From Candidatus Heimdallarchaeota archaeon (GTDB lineage Archaea; Asgardarchaeota; Heimdallarchaeia; JABLTI01), in NCBI GenBank assembly GCA_030602675.1, contig JAUVZH010000120.1:1-7549 (forward strand): 7,549 bases of DNA, read 5' to 3'. The position numbers and the translations under genes are program-made. Below are positions 1-6,430 of this stretch, in pieces (positions within the stretch are counted from its first letter, which is position 1; each line of letters opens with the position of its first letter). The notes beneath the pieces were generated by a model, which saw only the letters and a list, made by a program, of their open reading frames with translations, was not told the origin of the DNA and did no database searches.

Positions 1-1076
1 ATAGAAACAATTAATCCTTTAATGCTATTATATTTCCAATTAGTTGCTAGCATAACTACTGAGGCGACCATAAATGCAATAAAGATTGCAAAAAGAATCA
101 TATCGTTTTCAATCTTCTTCTTCGGTCTTTCAGCGGTCAAAGTTCTTATTTCAGTCTCTTCGCGTTTTTCATAGAATCTCATTACAACTATAAACATGGT
201 AAATAGTACTAGTGGTATGAAGAGTCCATAGTCAACAATAAATGCATTGTTTCTTTCTAATGCAATCCATGTGAAGTTATAGGTAAATGAATAGGAGAAA
301 ATAATTATACTTACGAGCATCGGTGCAATAACACCAAAGAATTTACCCATACTGAATTCTTCTGTAAAGAAGAGTACAATTGATAATATTGCTACGATTA
401 GAAACAATATGAAACAAGTCAACGTAAATAGATTAGAGGTTGGCATTCCTTCTGGTCTGATAAATGGTCCAACTGCACACAACAAAGACGTAACAATGCT
501 GTAACCTAAACGTATTCCAAAATTGTCTTTGTGTTTAATAGTAACTGCTGAAACAATTATGCCCCATAAGAGCCAAATTCCTGAAACAATATTAACAACG
601 TAATTTACTTTTACAAATCCTTGATCAAATAACATAAATGATGTTAGGATAAGCAATGTTAATGCTGAAAACAAGTTTGTAACTAGTGTCTCTGTTGCTT
701 TTCTTTCAAAGAATAATAAGGCATAGAAGAAGATACAATAAGCACCGAAAATAGCAGTTATCGCAATAGTATTCTCTAAAATACCTCCAATAACACATAG
801 CGATATGAATGGAATAGGTATTAGGTATTTGGCATTATCTTTTTGCAACCAAATAAATGCAACTGTACCAAGTGCAATTACTCCATAGATTAAAGCTGAT
901 ACCCAAGATTCATTAAATGCATTATAGGCTTCAAATACAATGTATAGTAAATGAATAATTGTTAATGCAATGACTTGGTGTGCTATTTTGTGGACAACAA
1001 ATCTACCTTGCTTTTCTGCTTCTTCAAATTGTGAGCTTTGTTCCTCTTTTACTGAAACGTTTTTTGCTTTACTCAA
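1..1076 (-). CDS. Polytopic membrane protein of unknown function, partial (C-terminus beyond left edge)
   Basis: There are 358 open codons running off the left edge without a stop. The N-terminus is about 25 charged, soluble residues (MSKAKNVSVKEEQ...). After it come about 11 hydrophobic segments, near residues 31-50, 56-76, 82-99, 101-124, 131-150, 157-180, 187-205, 215-237, 245-262, 281-302 and 325-345. A lysine/arginine/glutamate-rich loop at 303-324 is probably cytosolic. The start is TTG at 1074-1076. An in-frame TAA lies at 1092-1094, no ATG or GTG lies between it and the TTG, and an AAAGGAGG Shine-Dalgarno sits 9 bases before the TTG. The first 8 bases overlap the end of the upstream zinc-ribbon membrane gene, so the two are probably cotranscribed and translationally coupled. 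There is no zinc ribbon or catalytic motif. Residues about 133-300 align loosely by eye with residues 353-504 of the upstream protein, which suggests a paralogue lacking the zinc-ribbon head. The molecular function is unknown. Confidence 0.85.
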   Translation of the reverse strand, partial: MSKAKNVSVKEEQSSQFEEAEKQGRFVVHKIAHQVIALTIIHLLYIVFEAYNAFNESWVSALIYGVIALGTVAFIWLQKDNAKYLIPIPFISLCVIGGILENTIAITAIFGAYCIFFYALLFFERKATETLVTNLFSALTLLILTSFMLFDQGFVKVNYVVNIVSGIWLLWGIIVSAVTIKHKDNFGIRLGYSIVTSLLCAVGPFIRPEGMPTSNLFTLTCFILFLIVAILSIVLFFTEEFSMGKFFGVIAPMLVSIIIFSYSFTYNFTWIALERNNAFIVDYGLFIPLVLFTMFIVVMRFYEKREETEIRTLTAERPKKKIENDMILFAIFIAFMVASVVMLATNWKYNSIKGLIVS

Positions 1077-3480
1077 GTACTTTAACCTCCTTTATTTTCC
1101 AATCGAAAAACGCTGAGACGTTGATCACTATGAAAATCACAAAAATAATTAGAGCTTCATAAGGAAACTCTTCGAGACTGCCAGTCAGTAGAAAGATGCT
1201 GATTACTATTGCATTGACAATCAATGAGACAATAGAATACATCCTCCATTCTTTAATGTGAGGAATTATGATAGGCAAGTTTACTATCAGAGATGTTACT
1301 AGAAGCAAGATTATTCCTGAGAAAGCATACCATGCATTTAGTGTTCCAAGCAAACCTAAGAGAATTATATTTATTCCTGAAATGATTGACCAAATTGCAT
1401 ACAATGCTGTAGATTCTATGAATACATTTGATATGAAAATGCTAACTATAGTTAATAGTAGAAATGATATTCCTAGAATATAGTATAAAACATCTTGCGC
1501 TATTCTTGTGGGATTGTTCAAAGTTAGTAATAGAATTGCTTGAAGTTCAGCGAAGATAAATGATACAATCGCACTTGCAACATTGAAGTGTTTTTTCATG
1601 ATTTTTAGCACACTTAATATTCCAAATATGAAATATGAAGCAAAGAAGAGTGCCGTTGTCACTATTGTATCATTGACAGCTATTGTGAAGACAGATATTG
1701 CTCCGACAAATATTTGTCCGACAATCCATATGTAATACTGATTAGACCTGATCTCAAGATACTCTTCTTGAATAAATCTATAGTAAAATGAAACTCCTAA
1801 GATTGTAAGACAACTTATGAAGATTTCAAACGGATAGATTCTAGACCAAGCTGGTTCTGTTTGAAAAATAGCATATGGATATGCTAACACAAATAAAGCA
1901 ATAGATGGAAAGAGCAGTGACATAACTGTTAAGGACCTTCTTATTGGGAGAGGAATCTTATCTTTGCTAAATCGAACTACTAATACAACCATTATTGGTA
2001 TTAGCATTAATGGTATAAATTCCAATCCAATTTGTGCACTTATTTTTGGTATCATTATTAGGAACGGTGTAACTGACATTGTTACAACTGATCCCCACCA
2101 TTTTCTGAAGAAAATTGCAACTAAAGCTGCAAAGACTATTGGTAGTGTAAATCCAAATAAGCTGCCAACACTTCCAAGGCTTGAAGTACCGGATCCACCA
2201 ACTTCCCAGAGAATATCAATCGCTGTAAATATTATTGCAGGAATAAATCCTGTTAGCATTAACATTTCTGAATTATTTAATATACCAAGTCCAATAGAAG
2301 CTAAACATATTCCGTAGCTAATTAATAAGAAAACATATTTTGGAACGCCAAGACTTTGATAGGCTGCTAAGCCTATAAATCCTCCAACAAATAGCACAAT
2401 AAATCCGATAAAGATAATTACCGACGTTATTTGAGGTACAGGCATTCTTCTTTCTTCAGTAACTCTACTATCTTTTACACGTTCAATGGTATCTCCTGGT
2501 TTGTAATCGACTTCTTTCTCTTTCTCAGCAAGTTTCTTTTTTGTACGCCATCGTAATCCCGAGGTTATCAACTGACCAATAAGTAAAATTACGAAACCTA
2601 TAATATAAATGACAACTAGCTGGTAAACTTTGGAATCTAAAGTAACTACTACATAATAGATTACAACTGTAATACCGATGCTAAGTAGAATAATAGCCAG
2701 ATAGAAGAACCAATAATTTAAGAGATTCTTCTCAATATTTGACCAAACAGTTGGTTGTTTTATACCCGGTTCTACTAACATTGCTTCAACCCTAGGTTTT
2801 CCAACAGGAGCTACTGCAGGAGTAACTTTTACCTCCTTTGGTCTTCTAGCAGGTATTGGTACATCTAAAGTTTTTGCTAGAGCATTTCGTTTTGCATTAA
2901 TTCTGTTAATGAATTGATTTAATAGAACAACTATATTATTCGCAAGTTCCAATTCATCATCAACTAATTCCTTTTGAATGGAATCTTTGAAATTACTGAA
3001 AATTAATGCCAAATTATTTAATCTATTAGCTAAATCATTAAGTTCATCAAGTGGTGTTGCATGAAGTGGTGAGCCACATTCTTTGCAGAAACGAACATTG
3101 GGAACTGAAGCTCCACAACTTGTGCAATTTATTCTGTCTCCTTCTGTAGTTTCTGTCTTTGCGGTCTTTTTTGATGGTTTTTTTGACAATTGTTTGTGTT
3201 TTGTTTCAAAGCGACTATGTATAATAGAAAATTCTTCTCTAAAAGCAAGAAGAAGTTTTTCAGAATTAATTGATAATTTATCAAGGACTTTTCCTCTTAA
3301 TTGGTTAGTTAAATCCTTAATTTCATTTAGTCTTTCAAGTTGATCTTTTACTTCATCTAGTTCCGTTGCACCAAGAATAGCACCGCACTTTGGACAAAAA
3401 CGACCTTTAGCAACCAAAGCTCCACATGATTGACATTTAATTTGTTCATCTGTAGACAATAAAATACCCCCAACACCCAT
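1069..3480 (-). CDS. Tandem zinc-ribbon, multi-spanning membrane protein (803 aa), function unknown
   Basis: The N-terminal 250 residues are soluble and carry two zinc ribbons of CxxC-x9-CxxC type: C16, C19, C29, C32 and C119, C122, C132, C135. Each is followed by about 65 residues of predicted amphipathic helix, so the ribbon-helix unit is duplicated. A proline/valine-rich linker (207-240) leads to about 18 hydrophobic segments: near 254-281, 286-307, 351-374, 381-400, 406-424, 442-458, 465-480, 486-503, 516-539, 550-570, 583-602, 606-625, 634-652, 662-685, 690-712, 715-735, 746-766 and 772-790. There is no signal peptide, and the RWRTKKK stretch after segment 2 follows the positive-inside rule, so the zinc head should be cytosolic. 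A charged loop (308-350) splits segments 2 and 3. The segment pattern vaguely recalls large bacterial DUF2339-type membrane proteins, but I cannot confirm that. ATG at 3480 has no Shine-Dalgarno; an internal TTG at 3459 has one (GGGGGT) and would give the more natural start MSTDEQIKCQSCG. Confidence 0.9.
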   Translation of the reverse strand: MGVGGILLSTDEQIKCQSCGALVAKGRFCPKCGAILGATELDEVKDQLERLNEIKDLTNQLRGKVLDKLSINSEKLLLAFREEFSIIHSRFETKHKQLSKKPSKKTAKTETTEGDRINCTSCGASVPNVRFCKECGSPLHATPLDELNDLANRLNNLALIFSNFKDSIQKELVDDELELANNIVVLLNQFINRINAKRNALAKTLDVPIPARRPKEVKVTPAVAPVGKPRVEAMLVEPGIKQPTVWSNIEKNLLNYWFFYLAIILLSIGITVVIYYVVVTLDSKVYQLVVIYIIGFVILLIGQLITSGLRWRTKKKLAEKEKEVDYKPGDTIERVKDSRVTEERRMPVPQITSVIIFIGFIVLFVGGFIGLAAYQSLGVPKYVFLLISYGICLASIGLGILNNSEMLMLTGFIPAIIFTAIDILWEVGGSGTSSLGSVGSLFGFTLPIVFAALVAIFFRKWWGSVVTMSVTPFLIMIPKISAQIGLEFIPLMLIPIMVVLVVRFSKDKIPLPIRRSLTVMSLLFPSIALFVLAYPYAIFQTEPAWSRIYPFEIFISCLTILGVSFYYRFIQEEYLEIRSNQYYIWIVGQIFVGAISVFTIAVNDTIVTTALFFASYFIFGILSVLKIMKKHFNVASAIVSFIFAELQAILLLTLNNPTRIAQDVLYYILGISFLLLTIVSIFISNVFIESTALYAIWSIISGINIILLGLLGTLNAWYAFSGIILLLVTSLIVNLPIIIPHIKEWRMYSIVSLIVNAIVISIFLLTGSLEEFPYEALIIFVIFIVINVSAFFDWKIKEVKVLE
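1086..1093 (-). promoter_or_regulatory. Strong Shine-Dalgarno (AAAGGAGG) that fixes a TTG start
   Basis: Read on the minus strand, AAAGGAGG is followed by the 9 bases TTAAAGTAC and then TTG at 1076-1074. It lies inside the last codons of the upstream 803-residue gene. It is the best ribosome-binding match I noticed in the window. Because it sits within the coding end of the upstream gene, it supports coupled translation of the two membrane proteins. Confidence 0.75.
2872..3126 (-). repeat. Zinc-ribbon/helix module, copy 2 (protein-level tandem duplication)
   Basis: This codes for residues 119-203 of the 803-residue protein. It has cysteines at 119, 122, 132 and 135, then ATPLDE at 141-146, then a helical stretch ending in KRNALAK at 197-203. 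It matches copy 1 at a constant offset of 103 residues. A lysine/threonine-rich spacer (about 101-116) separates the copies. Confidence 0.75.
3181..3435 (-). repeat. Zinc-ribbon/helix module, copy 1 (protein-level tandem duplication)
   Basis: This codes for residues 16-100 of the 803-residue protein. It has cysteines at 16, 19, 29 and 32, then ATELDE at 38-43, then a helical stretch ending near KHKQLSK. Every landmark has a counterpart exactly 103 residues later, so the copies align without gaps. The duplication is clear in protein. The DNA copies have diverged, which points to an old event. Confidence 0.75.
3466..3471 (-). promoter_or_regulatory. Candidate Shine-Dalgarno for an alternative internal TTG start
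   Basis: On the minus strand GGGGGT is followed by 6 bases (ATTTTA) and then TTG at 3459-3457, residue 8 of the long reading. The pairing needs one G-U wobble. The ATG at 3480 has nothing comparable in the 20 bases before it. The same operon uses TTG for its next gene, which makes TTG credible here. A leaderless transcript starting near 3480 would instead favour the ATG. Confidence 0.4.
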
Positions 3481-3624
3481 AATAAAATCTGCGGGTAGTT
3501 AATTAATGATAATAACTTCAATATTAATACCTTTTCCAAATAATTAATAAAACAATAGCTATTTTCCATTACTTTAGATAATGAAATAATAGGGATAAAT
3601 TTTACAATAAAAAAGGTTAGAAAA
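3481..3624. promoter_or_regulatory. Divergent intergenic region with two back-to-back promoters (boxes uncertain)
   Basis: These 144 bases separate two divergently transcribed genes, so both promoters must lie here unless the genes are read from further away. The region is extremely AT-rich, so TATA-like matches are weak evidence. For the rightward gene, ATAAATTTT around 3595-3603 is centred about 26 bases before its ATG, which would suit a leaderless start. For the leftward gene, TTAATTAA at 3499-3506 or AATATTAAT at 3520-3528 (plus-strand readings) are candidates. No tRNA, riboswitch or strong hairpin is visible. Confidence 0.45.
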
Positions 3625-5940
3625 ATGTCAGAATCAACTATTGAAAAAGATGATTGGAATACTATTTTAGGCGAACTCGATGAAATTGTACGTGAAATTG
3701 ATCGATTAGCGTCTATGGCGATGGGTGATAGGACTGCTTTTGAAGGAGAAGACTTTCCTGCTTTAATCCATTTCATCGGGGAACTAAAAAAAGAGAAGAA
3801 GAGTCAATCTTGGGAAAAGATAGAGAATTTTGCACAGTCTGCTAAAGAAAATTTGAAGTTTCTTGAAGAAACCCAACAAATAAAGATGCAAGGAAAGAGA
3901 ATTGATAGATCTTTTATTGGAGTTTTACCGAAAAACACTGATCAAATTGGAAAAAATGCTCTTCTTACACTTAATGATGTACCTATTATTTTACGAACAA
4001 TAAATGAATCTGTTGAAGCTATGCTTATAGATATGAAGCTTAAATTGGGTTTTCCGATTGTGAAGTTTGAAAAGGAAATTCTTAATATTAAACATCAAAT
4101 AGATCTTTTAGAGGAAAAAATTAGAACCCATTCCAAAACAAAGAAAGGTTTAGTTAGTAGAGATGAGCAAGTTATTTATACACAAGCATATCGTGAGAAA
4201 TATCATGAAATTATAGAAAAAGCTGAAAACTACATAACTCGAGGGTTCAAAACACATTCAAAAGCTTTTGAAGATGTTTATGATCGTTTCCAAACTAAGC
4301 TAAATAATTATCGTGCTAGTCCTGCTTTTGATGATTTCATAAAAGAAAACTGTTCAAAAGTCAATGAAACAATAGATAATTGGCCAAAAGATGGTTTCAA
4401 AGCATTTACAAAAGCATTGAAATTTATTCGAAAAATTGACGATAGACTTAGTGATACTAGACAAACATATATACAACAGATAAAAGCTGAATTAGATAAA
4501 GATGTTAGTGAATTAATCTCGAATATCGAGAAATTGTACAAATTAGAGATACATATGGACTCTACTAGTTTTACAAGAATGAAAGAATCTTCTGAAAAGG
4601 TTGTTTCTGCAGCTAAATTTCTTGCCAGAACAGTGGATGTAGTTGCAGAAGATCCATATGAGAAGCTTGTCAATGATGAGAAAATTATACGAGAAGCAAC
4701 AGCAATGGCCACATCCGCATTTGAGGGTACTTATGGTAGTATTGAAGAGAAATTAAACGAGTTTATAAAACAAGTACCTCCAAGTAAGAGTACAAAGAAA
4801 ATCCTTGATGAGATTGCTGAAACAAAGGGGAATTGTTTAGATCCAAATAGCCTTGTTGATGTAGTTAATGCTTTTCCAGGACTACTAGATTATAGAAAAA
4901 ATATCGATTTGCTTCTCAAGGAAATTGCTACTGATATTGTAACAACCCAAGATAAATTTGTAAAGAAAATCAAGAATATCAACAAGATATTAGGACAAAC
5001 TGATGCTATAGATGTCCCATCTGATGATTCATTAGTAAAGATAAGCTCAGTTAATCTTGATGATTTTGGACCACTTAAAACTGTAGAAGGGATACTTAAG
5101 GGAAGTTTAGCTCAAGCTGCAAAAGCGATTTCAGAATTAGAAGGGAAATTTTCAGAAGGACTTGGCGTTAGTATTAACCCAAATCTAGAAGGTAAAATTG
5201 CTAGATACATTAGACCTTCTTACAAACCTACTGTAAAACAAGCAAATAAAGCAATGAATGATTTAGAGAAATTCGCAATTAACTTAGCTAAAGACACTGG
5301 AATAGCTATAAATGAATATGTCAAGGATTTGAAAAAATTCAAGGTAAAATCAGAAGCATTAACTGCTTTACAGAAGCTTCTGAAATCAATAAGTAAGGAT
5401 GCTACTAGTGGTAAAATAACACTAACAGTAATAACAACAAGATTAGAACAAGCTATTAAGGAATACTCCAAATTGCTTGATGGAATTCTCACAGAACATA
5501 CCAACGATTTAACTCTTATAATGAAAGATATGAATAAAGTTCACATAGGACAAGGCATGGAGCTAGCCAATTTTGGTTTGAAGCATGATGAATTAATCAG
5601 CAACATTTCCTTAGAGTCAGTAATGGAACAGAAAGGAAAGGAAGAGCCAGAATTAGTTTGCAAGAAGTGTAATAGCAAAATCGTTTGGCAACAAGGAGAA
5701 TATAATGAAATGCTTGGATTAGATGTTCTTAAAGTTAGATGTGAAAAAGGTCACGAAGATACTATCATCGGATTCGGTGATGAAGAAGAGGAAGAAGAAG
5801 TTTTGGAAATCAAATGTTCAAAGTGTGGTTCAGAAAGCCTTGTTCCAACAAAAATTGATTTGTTTACCAAAGAAAATCTCATTGTTTTCGCAGCATGTCC
5901 AAAGAAGCACGAATCTGAATTCATTATTAAGAAAAATTAA
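3625..5940 (+). CDS. Large helical protein with duplicated C-terminal CxxC...CxxxH zinc modules (771 aa), function unknown
   Basis: I do not recognise a named family. Residues 1-670 are rich in lysine, glutamate, leucine and isoleucine with few glycines or prolines, as expected for long helices or coiled coils. Particularly helix-like stretches are near 55-90, 145-170, 187-230, 285-335, 425-455, 495-510 and 540-625. There is no signal peptide or membrane segment, so it should be cytosolic. The C-terminus has two zinc modules of identical spacing, C679, C682, C706, H710 and C731, C734, C758, H762, separated by an acidic run (DEEEEEE, about 719-725). Such ribbons commonly bind protein or nucleic acid. 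The start is ATG with a weak AGGT 7 bases upstream. An in-frame TAG lies at 3556-3558 and no other start codon follows it. The gene is divergent from a zinc-ribbon membrane protein, suggesting shared control. Alternatives include a scaffold or a coiled-coil chromosome-associated protein; the sequence does not decide between them. Confidence 0.9.
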   Translation: MSESTIEKDDWNTILGELDEIVREIDRLASMAMGDRTAFEGEDFPALIHFIGELKKEKKSQSWEKIENFAQSAKENLKFLEETQQIKMQGKRIDRSFIGVLPKNTDQIGKNALLTLNDVPIILRTINESVEAMLIDMKLKLGFPIVKFEKEILNIKHQIDLLEEKIRTHSKTKKGLVSRDEQVIYTQAYREKYHEIIEKAENYITRGFKTHSKAFEDVYDRFQTKLNNYRASPAFDDFIKENCSKVNETIDNWPKDGFKAFTKALKFIRKIDDRLSDTRQTYIQQIKAELDKDVSELISNIEKLYKLEIHMDSTSFTRMKESSEKVVSAAKFLARTVDVVAEDPYEKLVNDEKIIREATAMATSAFEGTYGSIEEKLNEFIKQVPPSKSTKKILDEIAETKGNCLDPNSLVDVVNAFPGLLDYRKNIDLLLKEIATDIVTTQDKFVKKIKNINKILGQTDAIDVPSDDSLVKISSVNLDDFGPLKTVEGILKGSLAQAAKAISELEGKFSEGLGVSINPNLEGKIARYIRPSYKPTVKQANKAMNDLEKFAINLAKDTGIAINEYVKDLKKFKVKSEALTALQKLLKSISKDATSGKITLTVITTRLEQAIKEYSKLLDGILTEHTNDLTLIMKDMNKVHIGQGMELANFGLKHDELISNISLESVMEQKGKEEPELVCKKCNSKIVWQQGEYNEMLGLDVLKVRCEKGHEDTIIGFGDEEEEEEVLEIKCSKCGSESLVPTKIDLFTKENLIVFAACPKKHESEFIIKKN
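5659..5754 (+). repeat. CxxC...CxxxH zinc module, copy 1
   Basis: This codes for residues 679-710 of the 771-residue protein: CKKC, 23 residues, then CEKGH. All four potential zinc ligands (C679, C682, C706, H710) recur 52 residues later with the same internal spacing. The intervening sequence has diverged, so it is a protein-level repeat only. Confidence 0.7.
5815..5910 (+). repeat. CxxC...CxxxH zinc module, copy 2
   Basis: This codes for residues 731-762 of the 771-residue protein: CSKC, 23 residues, then CPKKH. The ligands C731, C734, C758 and H762 match copy 1 at a constant offset of 52 residues. The protein ends nine residues later, so the module is its terminal domain. Confidence 0.7.
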
Positions 5941-6013
5941 AAACAAGAAGAGCTATAAGGAACAGATAATTAGTAAATTGCAAGAAGGCTGAAGTTTAAA
6001 TAAAATTGCTGTG

Positions 6014-6031
6014 GAGAATTATATAATTCTC
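6014..6031. promoter_or_regulatory. Perfect 18-bp palindrome enclosing a TATA-like box; candidate operator/promoter
   Basis: GAGAATTATATAATTCTC is its own reverse complement over all 18 bases. Its core TTATATAA (6019-6026) is a good archaeal TATA-like box. Its centre is about 31 bases before the ATG of the winged-helix gene, which would place transcription start about 5 bases before that ATG, a nearly leaderless message. That fits the lack of a well-placed Shine-Dalgarno. A dimeric regulator bound here would block TATA-binding protein. Autoregulation by the downstream winged-helix protein is an inference. A role as a hairpin terminator is unlikely, as there is no loop and no following T-run. 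Confidence 0.6.
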
Positions 6032-6053
6032 TACTCAGGGATCTTGTTGAAAA

Positions 6054-6419
6054 ATGACTGACTATAAAAGAGATCCAATACGCTCTCAAGCTCGTCGCGA
6101 TATTCTCAAAGCAATTGGGGATAATGATATTGTAAACAAATTTGAGATAGTTAAACTAACAGATCTAAGCCCATTAACAATTAATTCTATTTTGAGAGAG
6201 TTTAGAAATTATAAAATCATAACTTGTCATGCTGGTGGGATGTATGCTCTTTCTGGAGAAGGAAGAGAAGTTTATATTCAATTGTTAAGTGACAAAAAAT
6301 ATCGGAAGAAAGAATATGAACGCAGAATGAAGAGCATGTGGCAAGAAGAAGAAAATACAAAAAACACTAGATCAATAATCATTGATGATGATGATTCTTC
6401 TGACGAAAAAGAAAAATAA
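6054..6419 (+). CDS. Small winged-helix DNA-binding protein with acidic C-terminal tail (121 aa), putative regulator
   Basis: The N-terminal 70 residues fit a winged helix-turn-helix. Helix 1 is near 10-22 (RSQARRDILKAIG), helix 2 near 28-37, a recognition helix near 39-53 (SPLTINSILREFRNYK), and a hairpin wing near 55-68 ending in MYALSGEGR. A basic helix (about 71-98) follows and may aid dimerisation. The last 14 residues are strongly acidic (DDDDSSDEKEK). The likely role is a sequence-specific transcription regulator in the cytosol; its target and any ligand are unknown. The ATG is fixed by a TGA two codons upstream (6048-6050). The gene lies 113 bases after the large helical-protein gene on the same strand. 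It could be read with it but appears to have its own promoter within the palindrome at 6014-6031. It ends 11 bases from a convergent gene. A degenerate general-factor-like protein is an alternative. Confidence 0.85.
   Translation: MTDYKRDPIRSQARRDILKAIGDNDIVNKFEIVKLTDLSPLTINSILREFRNYKIITCHAGGMYALSGEGREVYIQLLSDKKYRKKEYERRMKSMWQEEENTKNTRSIIIDDDDSSDEKEK
6406..6416 (-). terminator. Candidate oligo-T terminator for the radical SAM gene
   Basis: On the minus strand this reads TTTTTCTTTTT, beginning 15 bases after the radical SAM stop codon. Archaeal termination commonly uses such T-tracts without a hairpin. It lies inside the 3' end of the convergent winged-helix gene, where it codes the Glu/Lys-rich tail, so the T-run may be a coincidence of codon choice. 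Confidence 0.35.
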
Positions 6420-6430
6420 TAAATATGATT

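Noticed and set aside
1964..2317. Plus-strand 117-codon open frame opposite the membrane protein
   Set aside because: It is antisense to transmembrane-coding DNA, with low-complexity Ile/Asn/Pro composition typical of a shadow frame.
3554..3563. Palindrome AATAGCTATT in the divergent intergenic region
   Set aside because: Only 10 bases, with no extension beyond a mismatch on either side; in DNA this AT-rich it is expected by chance.
3357..3776. Minus-strand 139-codon open frame spanning the divergent intergenic region
   Set aside because: It overlaps both flanking genes in other frames, reads the antisense of the helical-protein start and an out-of-frame version of the zinc-ribbon region, and has no ribosome-binding site or recognisable motif.
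5782..5800. GAA/GAG triplet run resembling a microsatellite
   Set aside because: It is in frame and simply encodes the acidic linker between the two zinc modules.
5723..5992. Plus-strand 89-codon open frame across the end of the 771-residue gene
   Set aside because: It is the +1-shifted reading of the zinc-module region, where the main frame has well-placed ligands. Its lysine-rich sequence reflects A-rich DNA and it has no Shine-Dalgarno.
5941..6053. Possible terminator or small RNA after the 771-residue gene
   Set aside because: There is no T-run or stable hairpin; the only structure is the 18-bp palindrome, better explained as a promoter/operator.
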